Positions 8,983 to 17,773 of a DNA stretch of 64,000 nt are shown here, piece after piece. Each line of letters opens with the position of its first letter. The first letter of the stretch is position 1. Both the position numbers and the translations under genes were made by a program. Source of the DNA: Pseudomonas putida (GTDB lineage: Bacteria; Pseudomonadota; Gammaproteobacteria; Pseudomonadales; Pseudomonadaceae); the NCBI RefSeq assembly GCF_003228315.1, contig NZ_CP029693.1, forward strand, positions 2,170,001 to 2,234,000, in the 5' to 3' direction. The notes under the pieces were generated by a model. It worked only from the letters and a program-made list of their open reading frames with translations, was not told where the DNA came from and did no database searches.

Positions 8983-9855
8983 TCAGACCACCCGCGCCGG
9001 ATGCTGCCGACGTGGCTCGCCAAGCAAGGCGCGATGGGACGGTGGCTGGCGGCCTTCGGCTTCGCTGATGCCATAGCCGCGGGCGATCTCGGCGGTGATC
9101 AGGGTTTGCCCCGAGAGCGTCATCAACTGCGGATCATTGAGCAACGCGTGAATCACCCGGCCATTGAACTGCGGGGTCTCGGCATCGGCCAGGAACGCCT
9201 GGTACTGCTCACCATGCTGCTCACCGGCGATCTTCGTACGCTCGGTCATTTGCGGCCCCAGCCACAACGACAACGCCGCCACGCCCTGCCCTTCGAAATC
9301 CACCGCCATGTCCGCCGCCAGCTTGTCGACCCCGGCCTTCTGCGCGCCGTACGCCGGCCCGTGCATGTAGCAGACGGCACCGAAGGACGAGGTAAAACAG
9401 ATCAGCCCTTGCCCGCTGCGCAACAGCAACGGCGCCGCGTGATAGCTGGCGATGTACGCCGAACGCAGGCCGACATCAATAATCCCCACCAGCCCCAGCG
9501 GCTTGGCCCAGAACGGGCCGGGCTCGATCAGTTGGTCATGGATGAACGCCGCGTTGTTCACCAACAGGTCCAGACGCCCGCATTCCCGCTCGACCCGGTC
9601 GAACAAGGCACGCACCTGAGCATCATCAGCATGGTCGCAAACCACCGCGACACCCCGCCCACCGGCCGCTGTAATTGCAGCCGCCGTGTCCTCCAGCGAA
9701 CCGCGCAAGGCATGCCCATACAAATTCGATCCACCCTGCTCCGGGGCACGACCGGTGACATACACCGTCATGCCCGCCGCGCCCAACGCCAGGGCAATGC
9801 CCCGGCCGACCCCACGACTGGCGCCCGTCACCACCGCCACTTGTTGACCGTTCAT
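8983..9855 (-). CDS. SDR family oxidoreductase (DHRS1-like), in operon with kstD
   Basis: 290-residue SDR, longer than the 250-residue norm. TGASRGVG near residues 10-17, NNAAF near 95 and YGAQK near 170 are the cofactor and catalytic motifs; the internal GLRSAYIASYHAAPLL stretch and the longer tail resemble the DHRS1 group. It overlaps the stop codon of kstD (ATGA), so the two are translated together. A steroid hydroxyl or keto group is the likely target, but no assignment to a known step can be made. Confidence 0.7.
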   Translation of the reverse strand: MNGQQVAVVTGASRGVGRGIALALGAAGMTVYVTGRAPEQGGSNLYGHALRGSLEDTAAAITAAGGRGVAVVCDHADDAQVRALFDRVERECGRLDLLVNNAAFIHDQLIEPGPFWAKPLGLVGIIDVGLRSAYIASYHAAPLLLRSGQGLICFTSSFGAVCYMHGPAYGAQKAGVDKLAADMAVDFEGQGVAALSLWLGPQMTERTKIAGEQHGEQYQAFLADAETPQFNGRVIHALLNDPQLMTLSGQTLITAEIARGYGISEAEGRQPPSHRALLGEPRRQHPARVV

Positions 9856-11594
9856 TCGACGCTCCCGAACAAGGTTTTCGCCGAAGCGGTTTCGCTCTGG
9901 CCTTTGATGTGATTGGCCGCCAGATAGCCAAAAGTCATGGCCGGACCGATGGTCGAACCGGCGCCCGGATAGGTGCGACCCATCATCGACGCGGCGCTGT
10001 TGCCAATGGCGTACAGGCCCTCGATCGGCTGGCCGTCTTCATGCAGCACACGAGCATGCACGTCGGTGAGCAAACCACCCTTGGTGCCGATGTCCCCGGC
10101 GTCGATGCGCACGGCATAGAACGGACCCTTGAGCAACGGTGCCAGGCACGGGTTGGGCTGCACGTTCGGGTCGCCGTAATAGCGATCGAACAGCGACTCG
10201 CCCTTGTGAAAGTCCTCATCGACGCCCCGCACTGCCATGCCGTTGAAACGCTGCACGGTGCGCGTGAGCCCTGCGGCATCGACGCCAATTGTCTGCGCCA
10301 GTTCTTCAAGGCTATCGGCCTTGTGGAAGTAATCGCGCAGGTGCTCGGGCAACTGCCAATCGCGCTGGGCATAACCCGGCAGCAATGCGCCGCAGGGGTA
10401 TTTGCGGCGGAACTCGGCGTCGAACACCATCCAGCACGGCACACTCGCGGCACCGTCATGATTGTTGGCGTACATGGCGTAGACGATATCTGTGTAGGGC
10501 GCGGCTTCATTGACGAAACGCTCCCCCGCCGCGTTGACCATCACGCAGCCCGGAAGCGTGCGCTCAACAAACAGGGCCCGCTGTTTTTCCTCACCGCGCA
10601 CGTGGGTGGTGGGCGCCCACCAGCTGTGTTCCATCAGCGCGGTTTGGGCACCGATGGCCTGGCCTGCGCGAATGCCATCGCCGGTGTTGTGCGGCGGGGT
10701 GGCACTCCAGGTGGCTTGCGATGGCTGCGGCAGGTATTGCTCGCGCATCGCCTGGTTACGCTCGAAACCACCGGCAGCGATGATCACGCCGTAGCGTGCC
10801 TTGACGTTGAGCATCTGCCCGTTTCGATTGACCCGCGCACCGCCGACCCGATCGCCGACCAGCAGCAGCTCTTCCAGCGCACAGTTCAACCACAGCGACT
10901 TGCCGCGATCCTGCAACGAACAGCGCAAGGCGCCGATCAAGGCATTGCCCAGCGTCAAGTAGCGGTCACGCTTCGACAGGCGCCGGCCCGCCCGGTCGCG
11001 CCAGTAGCGCCACATCACCCGCAGGGTCAGGCGCAGCCAGCCGGGACCACGGCACAGCAGCACCTGCGCCTCTTTCATGGTCATCGCCATGCGCCCCATC
11101 ATCAGGGTGCCGGGGGATGGCGGGCGCATGCGCAGGAATTCTTCACCGAGTTCGGCGGCGTCGAAGGGTTGCGGGTCCATGGAGCGATAACCCGGTTTGC
11201 CGCCCTCGACTTCCGGGTAGTAGTCGGCGTAACGCGGCTGTGCCTCGAAGCGCACGCGAGTGTGGCGTTCGAGGTATTCGACCATTTTCCGGCCATGCTC
11301 GACGTAGACCTCGATGCGTCCGTCATCGATTTCGCCATGGGTCACGGCGCGGATATAGGCAATCGCTTCGGCCGCCGAATCGCTGCCACCGAGGGCCTTG
11401 ATCCGGTGATTGTCGGGAATCCAGATCCCACCGCCGGACACCGCCGAGGTGCCGCCGTACTCGCCGCTTTTCTCGATCAGCAGCGCATTCAGGCCCAGGT
11501 CGTGGGCACGCAACGCGGCGGTCATGCCCCCTGCTCCCGAGCCGACCACCAGCACATCACAACATTCGTCCCACTTGATCCCGGCAGCGTTCAT
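9852..11594 (-). CDS. kstD: 3-ketosteroid Delta1-dehydrogenase
   Basis: FAD flavoprotein of 580 residues that desaturates C1-C2 of 3-ketosteroid ring A. GSGAGG at residues 18-23 binds FAD. The C-terminal TYPGAGSTIGPAMTFGY segment carries the Tyr-Pro-Gly-x-Gly motif whose tyrosine and glycine are catalytic in KstD enzymes. The length is slightly above the usual 510-560 residues. With KshAB it opens ring B through the unstable 9alpha-hydroxy-1,4-diene-3-one. The gene heads a two-gene operon with the SDR at 8983-9855. It is clearly distinct from the 4(5alpha)-type paralogue at 2610-4289. Confidence 0.85.
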   Translation of the reverse strand: MNAAGIKWDECCDVLVVGSGAGGMTAALRAHDLGLNALLIEKSGEYGGTSAVSGGGIWIPDNHRIKALGGSDSAAEAIAYIRAVTHGEIDDGRIEVYVEHGRKMVEYLERHTRVRFEAQPRYADYYPEVEGGKPGYRSMDPQPFDAAELGEEFLRMRPPSPGTLMMGRMAMTMKEAQVLLCRGPGWLRLTLRVMWRYWRDRAGRRLSKRDRYLTLGNALIGALRCSLQDRGKSLWLNCALEELLLVGDRVGGARVNRNGQMLNVKARYGVIIAAGGFERNQAMREQYLPQPSQATWSATPPHNTGDGIRAGQAIGAQTALMEHSWWAPTTHVRGEEKQRALFVERTLPGCVMVNAAGERFVNEAAPYTDIVYAMYANNHDGAASVPCWMVFDAEFRRKYPCGALLPGYAQRDWQLPEHLRDYFHKADSLEELAQTIGVDAAGLTRTVQRFNGMAVRGVDEDFHKGESLFDRYYGDPNVQPNPCLAPLLKGPFYAVRIDAGDIGTKGGLLTDVHARVLHEDGQPIEGLYAIGNSAASMMGRTYPGAGSTIGPAMTFGYLAANHIKGQSETASAKTLFGSVE

Positions 11595-11670
11595 GCGATC
11601 ACCCTTGTTCAGCGCCCATCAGGCAGAAACCGCCGCTGCCGGGTCTTCGCCCGGTGCAGTCGGTCTCGGG

Positions 11671-11714
11671 ATTGTTCGCCGCCCGCGCCGGGGGATCATC
11701 GTCCGATGGGACTA
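11671..11714 (-). promoter_or_regulatory. Steroid box and -10 of the kstD operon
   Basis: On the minus strand TAGTCC-CATC-GGACGATG (11714-11697) matches the consensus completely. It is followed after 20 nt by AACAAT (11676-11671). The leader to the kstD ATG is about 70 nt, similar to that of hsaA. Confidence 0.7.
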
Positions 11715-11798
11715 AGCAAGGCTGCTTGACACCCCTACCCCTGTGGGAGCTGGCTTGCCAGCGATGGCGGCCTGGCAGCCGACCATGCGCTTTCAGGT

Positions 11799-12686
11799 GT
11801 ACATATCCATTTCTTTGGTAACGGCCACTTAAGGTTCCGCCCTTACGGCGGGTTACTTGGAAAAGCGCCAAGTAACCAAGCGCTTTTATCCCCTGACGTA
11901 CGGCCCTTCGCTTAGGCTCAGGGTTCCCTCGCTCCGGTATTCATCCGGGGGCATCGCCTCCGGTTTGCTGCGCTGCACCTCCTCTCGATGTGTGCGGCTT
12001 CGCCGCACGGCGCTACGCGCCTACCCCCCGGATGAACACCTCCACTCGGCCTTCCGACGGGGCAGATCAAAATCAAGATCAAAAGCCAAAGCAGATCGCG
12101 GTCCCCTGTAGGAGCGAGCCTGCTCGCGATGGACGCCAGAACACCGCGGGGTGTCAGGCTGCCAGCGTTATCGTTGACGAACATCGCGAGCAGGCTCGCT
12201 CCTACAGGGGATTGGGGTACATCTGGAAGACATTGGTCGGCTGTCAGGCCGCCATCGCGGGCAAGCCTTGCTCCTACAGGGGACGGTGTACACCTGACCC
12301 GCTCTTCACCACTCAACAGGCCGAGCGTTAGCTCGCCTGCCGCTTTTGATCTTGATCCACCCGCCCCTTCGGGAGGCTGAGTGGAGGCGTTTATCCGGGG
12401 GTAAGGCGCGTAGCGCCGTGCGGCGCAGCCGCACACATCGAGAGGAGGTGCAGCGAAGCAAACCGGAGGCGATGCCCCCGGATGAATGCCGGAGCGAAGG
12501 AACCCCGAGCCTTGGCGAGGGGCCGGACGCCGGGGCGAGCCTTTTTTTGCTTATCTTTTTTTTGGCGTTTGAAAAAAAAGTAAGTCGCCGTAGGGGCGAA
12601 ACCGCCAGCCGCCGTTACCGAAGAAATGGATATACACACAACCCAACCCCAGCCTGGTCGGCCCAAAGGCCGCCAAGACCCAGCAC
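11799..12686. repeat. Composite inverted-repeat element, copy B (with internal REPs)
   Basis: Second copy of the block at 1218-1996. Both ends carry inverted copies of the GTACATATCCATTTCTT / TTACGGCGGGTTACTT sequence. It differs from copy A by an extra segment (about 11940-12060) that is itself the inverse of 12345-12500. A REP doublet (12105-12210) and a single REP (about 12250-12283) sit in the middle. Reading frames of 80-170 codons across it follow the repeat structure and are not called as genes. It fills the kstD/DUF1302 divergent gap and ends 9 bp before a steroid box. Confidence 0.7.
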
Positions 12687-12694
12687 AAATCGCT

Positions 12695-12738
12695 TAGTCC
12701 GCTTGGACGATGTTGCGCGCAAGTCGTGACTCCATAGT
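12695..12738 (+). promoter_or_regulatory. Steroid box and -10 of the DUF1302-DUF1329 operon
   Basis: TAGTCC-GCTT-GGACGATG at 12695-12712, a perfect consensus, then 20 nt and CATAGT at 12733-12738. The start codon is at 12806. Confidence 0.7.
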
Positions 12739-12805
12739 CGCCCCCAGCACCCAATCACCCCAGAAATGCAGGTCGGGAATGTCCCGGCCTGGGCATGAGG
12801 ACGAC

Positions 12806-14389
12806 ATGATAAAAACAATAATCGCCCCACAATCGCTGCACCCGCGCACCCGGCTGGCCCTGCTGTTGCTGGCAGGCGGGTTGAGCACCCAGGTCAACGC
12901 CATGAAGTTCCAACCCAGCGATGACCTGAGCGTAGACTGGGACACCACGCTGACCTACAGCCTGGCGTGGCGGACCGAGTCTCGCGATCACAAGCTGTCG
13001 GGCATTAACAATCCCAATGGCAACGACGGCGACAACGCCTTCGACCGCAACAGCCTGATCAACAACCGCGCCGGCTTTCTCACCGAAGCCAACATCCAGT
13101 GGCGCGACGATTACGGTGTGTTCCTGCGCGGCACCGGTTTCTACGACAACGTCTACGACCGTGGCAACGACAACGACACCGGTACCTCCAACTGCTTCGC
13201 CGGTGGCCATTGCAGCCGCCCGGATCGCTTCTCCCAGGACACCATCGATCAGCACCGCGACGAACTGCGCATGCTCGATTACTACGCCTATGGCACCTGG
13301 GACCTGAGCGGGCACAACCTCAATGCGCGCCTGGGCAACCAGGTGGTGAGCTGGGGTGAAAGCCTGTTCTATCCGGGGATTTCCGCCGCGCAAAGCCCGG
13401 TGGACGCGACCAAGGCCACCACCCCGGGCGTTGAGGTCAAGGAAATCCTGCTGCCGGTCGGCCAACTGTTCACTCAGTTCAGCCTGACCGACAGCCTGGA
13501 TGTGCAGGCCTACTACCAATACAAGTGGGAGAAGACCGAGCTGTTCGGCGTGGGCAGCTATTTCTCCACCACCGACTTCATCGACGAGGGCGGCTTCAAC
13601 GACGCCACCGGCTTCCTCACCCGTCTGGGCGACGACAAGCCGAGCAACAGCGGCCAGTACGGTCTGGCGTTTACCTACGCCGCCGAGTCGCTGAACAACA
13701 CCGAGTTCGGCATCTACTACTCGCGCTACCACGACAAGACCCCGTCCCTGGACTTCCAGTCAGACCTGGGTCACTACCGCGCCGTGTACTTCGACAACAT
13801 CGACCAGTACGGCGCCAGCTTCTCCACGGTGCTGGGCGATGTGAGCTGGGCCGGTGAGGTCAGCTACCGCGACGGCGCGCCGGTGATGGTCAACAACGGT
13901 TTCTCCAGCCCCGTGCGTGGCGAAGTCCTGCAGGCGCAGACCTCGGCGATCTACGTGGTGGGCCCGACCGCCTTTGCCGACAACACCACCCTGACCGGCG
14001 AGCTGGTCTACAACACCGTGCTCGACAACGACAAGTCCGCCCCGATCACCCTGGCTCCCGGCTTCACCCTGCCGGGCACCGACAGCCTGGTCTACGACCG
14101 CGATGCCTGGGGCTACACGGTGCAGGTCAACCTTGATTACAACAACGTGTTCAGCGGCTGGGACATGTCGGTGCCCGTGACCTACAGCACCGCCGCGCAA
14201 CACGACAGTGCCCTGGTGGGCTCGATCAACGCCGGTCAAGGCGACGACCGCGCGAGCATCGGCAGCTCGTGGCGCTACCTGGGCAACTTCACCGTCGAGG
14301 CGCGCTACAACGCCTACCTGGGCAACGCCAACAACAGCCCGTTGGCCGACCGCGACAACGTCGCGCTCAACTTCAAGTACCGGTTCTGA
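12806..14389 (+). CDS. DUF1302 outer-membrane-type protein
   Basis: 527 residues. After an N-terminal signal peptide (hydrophobic LALLLLAGGLSTQVNA, cleavage about residue 33), the protein is rich in alternating beta-strand patterns with many aromatic and Asp/Asn residues and ends in ...NFKYRF, a C-terminal Phe typical of outer-membrane barrels. DUF1302 proteins are nearly always next to DUF1329 proteins, as here (23-bp gap), and have been linked to handling of hydrophobic substrates. A role in steroid passage across the outer membrane is an inference from the promoter box and location. ATG 12806 follows GAGGA; upstream in-frame codons to 12710 overlap the box and promoter and are excluded. 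Confidence 0.8.
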   Translation: MIKTIIAPQSLHPRTRLALLLLAGGLSTQVNAMKFQPSDDLSVDWDTTLTYSLAWRTESRDHKLSGINNPNGNDGDNAFDRNSLINNRAGFLTEANIQWRDDYGVFLRGTGFYDNVYDRGNDNDTGTSNCFAGGHCSRPDRFSQDTIDQHRDELRMLDYYAYGTWDLSGHNLNARLGNQVVSWGESLFYPGISAAQSPVDATKATTPGVEVKEILLPVGQLFTQFSLTDSLDVQAYYQYKWEKTELFGVGSYFSTTDFIDEGGFNDATGFLTRLGDDKPSNSGQYGLAFTYAAESLNNTEFGIYYSRYHDKTPSLDFQSDLGHYRAVYFDNIDQYGASFSTVLGDVSWAGEVSYRDGAPVMVNNGFSSPVRGEVLQAQTSAIYVVGPTAFADNTTLTGELVYNTVLDNDKSAPITLAPGFTLPGTDSLVYDRDAWGYTVQVNLDYNNVFSGWDMSVPVTYSTAAQHDSALVGSINAGQGDDRASIGSSWRYLGNFTVEARYNAYLGNANNSPLADRDNVALNFKYRF

Positions 14390-14412
14390 TTCCCCAATCG
14401 GAGGAGCACAGC

Positions 14413-15792
14413 ATGTCCAGATTCACCCAAACCCTATTGTCCACGGCGCTGACCGTCGGCCTGCTCGGCAGCGGCCTGGCCCACGCCAAGGTCAGCGAAC
14501 AGGAAGCCGCCCGCCTGGGCCAGGACCTGACCCCGATGGGCGCCGAGAAAGCCGGCAACGCCGACGGCAGCATCCCGGCCTGGAGCGGCAAATGGCTCGG
14601 CCTGCCACCGGGTCTGAAATTCGACGGCCCGGGCAGCCCGTACCCGGACCCGTACGCCTCGGAAAAGCCACTGTTCGTGATCGATGCCAAGAACATGGAC
14701 AAGTACGCCGCCAACCTCACCGATGGCCAGAAGGCGCTGCTCAAGCGTTATCCCGAGACCTTCAAGATCCCGGTGTACCCGAGCCATCGCGACTTCCGCG
14801 TCGATCCGAAACTGGTGGAGGCGGTGAAGAAAAACGCGGTCACCGCCGAACTGGACAACGACAACAACGACACCAAGAACGCCTGGGCCGGCTCGCCCTT
14901 CCCGATCCCGAAAAACGGCAGCGAGCTGATGTTCAACCACACCCTCGCCGGCCGTGCCGCCGCCGAGGAAGCCAACTACCGCCAGGCCGTGGTGTACTCC
15001 AACAAGGAACGGGTGATCGAAGAGGTCAACTACAAGATCTTCTCACTCTGGTCCGACCCGAACAAAACCCTGGAGTCGTCCAACGGCATTCTCACCAACT
15101 TCCTGATCACCACCCTGGAACCGGTGCGCAAGAAAGGCGAGATCGTCGTCGGCCACGAGTTCATCAACCCCACCGCCTCGCCACGGCAGGCCTGGCAGTA
15201 CAGCCCGGGCCAGCGTCGGGTACGCCGCGCGCCGACCGTGGGCTACGACTCGCCGACCGGTGCCGGTGGTTTCCGGGTGTATGACGAAGACCGCTTGTTC
15301 AACGGTGCGCCGGATCGCTACAACTGGACCATCGTCGGCAAGAAGGAAATCTACATCCCGTACCACAACTACAAGATCGACGACCCGAGCGTGAGCACCG
15401 AGCAGATCCTCGACACCACCGGCCACGTCGATCCGCAATACATGCGTTATGAAAAACATCGGGTCTGGGTGCTGCAGGCGACCCTCAAGGAAGGCGCCCG
15501 CCATGTGTACGCCAAGCGCGTGCTGTACCTGGACGAAGACACCTGGGCCGCGACCCTGGCGGACAACTACGACAGCCGTGGGCAACTGTGGCGCACCAAC
15601 ATGCAGACCTCGATCTACGCCTACGAGATGCAGCGTTACCACGCACGACTGGGGATCTACCATGACCTGATCGCGGGTTCCTATCTGGTGGACCGGATGT
15701 TGATCGATCAGAAACCGGCGAAGCTCAACGCCACCAACTTCACCGATGACGAATTCACCCCCGGCAACCTGCGCAAACTCGGCACCCGCTAA
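14413..15792 (+). CDS. DUF1329 exported protein
   Basis: 459 residues with a signal peptide (LLSTALTVGLLGSGLAHA, cleavage near residue 25), so periplasmic or outer-membrane associated. The DUF1329 fold covers the rest; LolA/LolB-like folds have been suggested for this family, which would fit lipid or steroid shuttling between outer-membrane and inner sites. No catalytic motif is visible. It is the partner of the DUF1302 gene 23 bp upstream and ends at a strong terminator. Confidence 0.8.
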   Translation: MSRFTQTLLSTALTVGLLGSGLAHAKVSEQEAARLGQDLTPMGAEKAGNADGSIPAWSGKWLGLPPGLKFDGPGSPYPDPYASEKPLFVIDAKNMDKYAANLTDGQKALLKRYPETFKIPVYPSHRDFRVDPKLVEAVKKNAVTAELDNDNNDTKNAWAGSPFPIPKNGSELMFNHTLAGRAAAEEANYRQAVVYSNKERVIEEVNYKIFSLWSDPNKTLESSNGILTNFLITTLEPVRKKGEIVVGHEFINPTASPRQAWQYSPGQRRVRRAPTVGYDSPTGAGGFRVYDEDRLFNGAPDRYNWTIVGKKEIYIPYHNYKIDDPSVSTEQILDTTGHVDPQYMRYEKHRVWVLQATLKEGARHVYAKRVLYLDEDTWAATLADNYDSRGQLWRTNMQTSIYAYEMQRYHARLGIYHDLIAGSYLVDRMLIDQKPAKLNATNFTDDEFTPGNLRKLGTR

Positions 15793-15802
15793 AAGCCGCC
15801 GC

Positions 15803-15835
15803 GCCCCGACCGATGCATTCGGTCGGGGCTTTTTT
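15803..15835 (+). terminator. Intrinsic terminator after DUF1329
   Basis: Eleven-bp GC-rich stem GCCCCGACCGA with a 5-nt loop (15803-15829), followed by TTTTTT. It lies between the DUF1329 gene and the SurE-like gene, so read-through to the latter would be partial. Confidence 0.9.
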
Positions 15836-15862
15836 ATTTCTACGGATCCAAGGACCTTTCTT

Positions 15863-16840
15863 ATGAACAAACTGCTCACTGCCGCCCTCGCCGTGGCCGG
15901 CGTCGGCCTGTCGCTACAGGCCAATGCCCTGAACATCCTGCTGACCAACGACGATGGCTGCCGCGCACCGGGCATCGACGCGATGTACCGCGCCCTGACG
16001 GCCGCCGGGCACAAGGTGACGCTGGTTGGCCCGTTGAATGACAGCAGTGGCATCAGTGCCGCCAGCGCGGTGGTGCCGGGCCAGGCCCTGGCGGTGACCG
16101 AACTGGCACCGGGCAGATTCTGCGTCGGGCCACCCGAAGGTTATGTCGCGCCAGTCGGCAAGACCTCGGCGATTGGCACGCCGGTGGATGCGGTGAATGT
16201 GGGCCTCGATGTGATCCTCAAGGACACCCCGCCGGACCTGGTGGTGTCGGGAAGCAACTTCGGTGAAAACGTCGGCCCGCTGACACAGATGTCTGGCACC
16301 CTCAACGCGGCGGTGCGGGCGATGTTCAAGGGGGTGCCGGCGGTGGCGGTGTCCACGGCCATCGACATGGACCTGATCATGCGTGACCAGCAGGCGGGGT
16401 ATCGCAAAACGTTGGGAGCGATGGACGATACGGCACGGTTTGCAGTGAAGGTCATTGAACAAGCGCGCCTTGCCGGTATTGCGGCGAAACAGGCCTGTGG
16501 CAAAAACAAACATCAATGCGGCATGAACGTGCTCGGCCTGCCGGGCGCCAACGGCCTGAACCTCAACTACCCGCCCCTGCCACCGAGCGAAGTCAAAGGT
16601 GTGAGTTTTACCCCGATCGGCAACTGGGACCGGGTTAATTTCACTTCGCAACGCGGCGCAGACGGCACTGTCCACGTCAACCTGGTGGCCCCCTCAACCC
16701 CAACTCCCGCCCAGCAAAAAGCCGACGCCTACCAGCTGTGGCAAGGCCATGCGGTAATCACCGTGATCGACGGCAACATGACTGCACCCGAGGCGGTGCA
16801 GGACCAAGCGAAGAAAATGCTGCACAACATCAAACCCTGA
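15863..16840 (+). CDS. Exported SurE-like 5'-nucleotidase/phosphatase
   Basis: 325 residues. Unlike cytoplasmic SurE, it begins with a signal peptide (LLTAALAVAGVGLSLQANA, cleavage near residue 22). The SurE core follows at once: LNILLTNDDG with the metal-binding Asp-Asp pair, then a GSNFGENVG metal loop and a SGTLNAAVRAMFKGVPAVAVS segment. It lies 70 bp after the DUF1329 stop, beyond a terminator, and no steroid box precedes it. Phosphatase activity on a nucleotide or other phosphoester in the periplasm is likely; a link to steroids is only positional. Confidence 0.75.
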   Translation: MNKLLTAALAVAGVGLSLQANALNILLTNDDGCRAPGIDAMYRALTAAGHKVTLVGPLNDSSGISAASAVVPGQALAVTELAPGRFCVGPPEGYVAPVGKTSAIGTPVDAVNVGLDVILKDTPPDLVVSGSNFGENVGPLTQMSGTLNAAVRAMFKGVPAVAVSTAIDMDLIMRDQQAGYRKTLGAMDDTARFAVKVIEQARLAGIAAKQACGKNKHQCGMNVLGLPGANGLNLNYPPLPPSEVKGVSFTPIGNWDRVNFTSQRGADGTVHVNLVAPSTPTPAQQKADAYQLWQGHAVITVIDGNMTAPEAVQDQAKKMLHNIKP

Positions 16841-16875
16841 GCCCTACCTGAAATCTGCCAACCACCAACATCACT

Positions 16876-17761
16876 GTGGGAGCGAGCCTGCTCGCGATGA
16901 GGCCGGCACATTCAACATCCATGTCGCCAATCAGACCGCCATCGCGAGCAGGCTCGCTCCCACAGTTGATCTGCGGCGAACCCAAGCCCCGGCAACACCC
17001 CAGTTCCCTTGTAGGAGCGAGCCTGCTCGCGATGAGGCCGGCACATTCAACATCCATGTCGCCAATCAGACCGCCATCGCGAGCAGGCTCGCTCCCACAG
17101 TTGATCTGCGGCGAACCCAAGCCCCGGCAACACCACAATTCCCTTGTAGGAGCGAGCCTGCTCGCGATGAGGCCGGTACATCCAACATCAATGTCGCCTG
17201 CCAGCCCGCCATCGCGAGCAAGCTCGCTCCCACTGTTGATCTGCGGCGAACCCAAGCCCCGGCAACACCACAATTCCCTTGTAGGAGCGAGCCTGCTCGC
17301 GATGAGGCCGGCACATTCAACATCCATGTCGCCAATCAGACCGCCATCGCGAGCAGGCTCGCTCCCACAGTTGATCTGCGGCGAACCCAAGCCCCGGCAA
17401 CACCACAATTCCCTTGTAGGAGCGAGCCTGCTCGCGATGAGGCCGGTACATCCAACATCAATGTCGCCTGCCAGCTCGCTCCCACTGTTGATCTGCGGCG
17501 AACCCAAGCCCCGGCAACACCACAATTCCCTTGTGGGAGCGAGCCTGCTCGCGATGAGGCCGGCACATCCAACATCAATATCGCCTGCCAGCCCGCCATC
17601 GCGAGCAGGCTCGCTCCCACAGGAAGGTCCGTGGTCGTACATAAATTCTGCCAACCACCCCATACCCTGTGGGAGCAAGGCTTGCCCGCGATGAGGCCGG
17701 CACATTCAACATCCATGTCACCTGACACTCCGCCATCGCGGGCAAGCCTTGCTCCTACAGG
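16876..17761. repeat. Tandem array of REP doublets, 135-bp period
   Basis: REP units begin at 16876, 17011, 17146, 17281, 17416, 17533 and 17669: spacing is exactly 135 bp four times, then 117 (an 18-bp deletion inside one doublet) and 136. Each unit is an inverted REP pair plus a conserved linker containing TTGATCTGCGGCGAACCCAA. The last unit changes to the GCAAGGCTTGCCCGCG type. Because 135 is divisible by 3, long artificial open frames arise. It separates convergent surE-like and ribB-like genes. Confidence 0.9.
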
Positions 17762-17773
17762 GTATCGGGGGCT

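Noticed and set aside
11918..12436. 172-codon minus-strand frame and neighbouring frames
   Set aside because: They fall inside composite repeat copy B and mirror frames in copy A; no family resemblance.
16876..17694. 272-codon frame (and its minus-strand mirror of 291 codons)
   Set aside because: Produced by the 135-bp REP array, whose period is a multiple of 3; the protein is only the translated repeat.
16876..17761. CRISPR array
   Set aside because: Units are 135-bp REP doublets with conserved linkers, no short repeats with unique spacers, and no cas genes.
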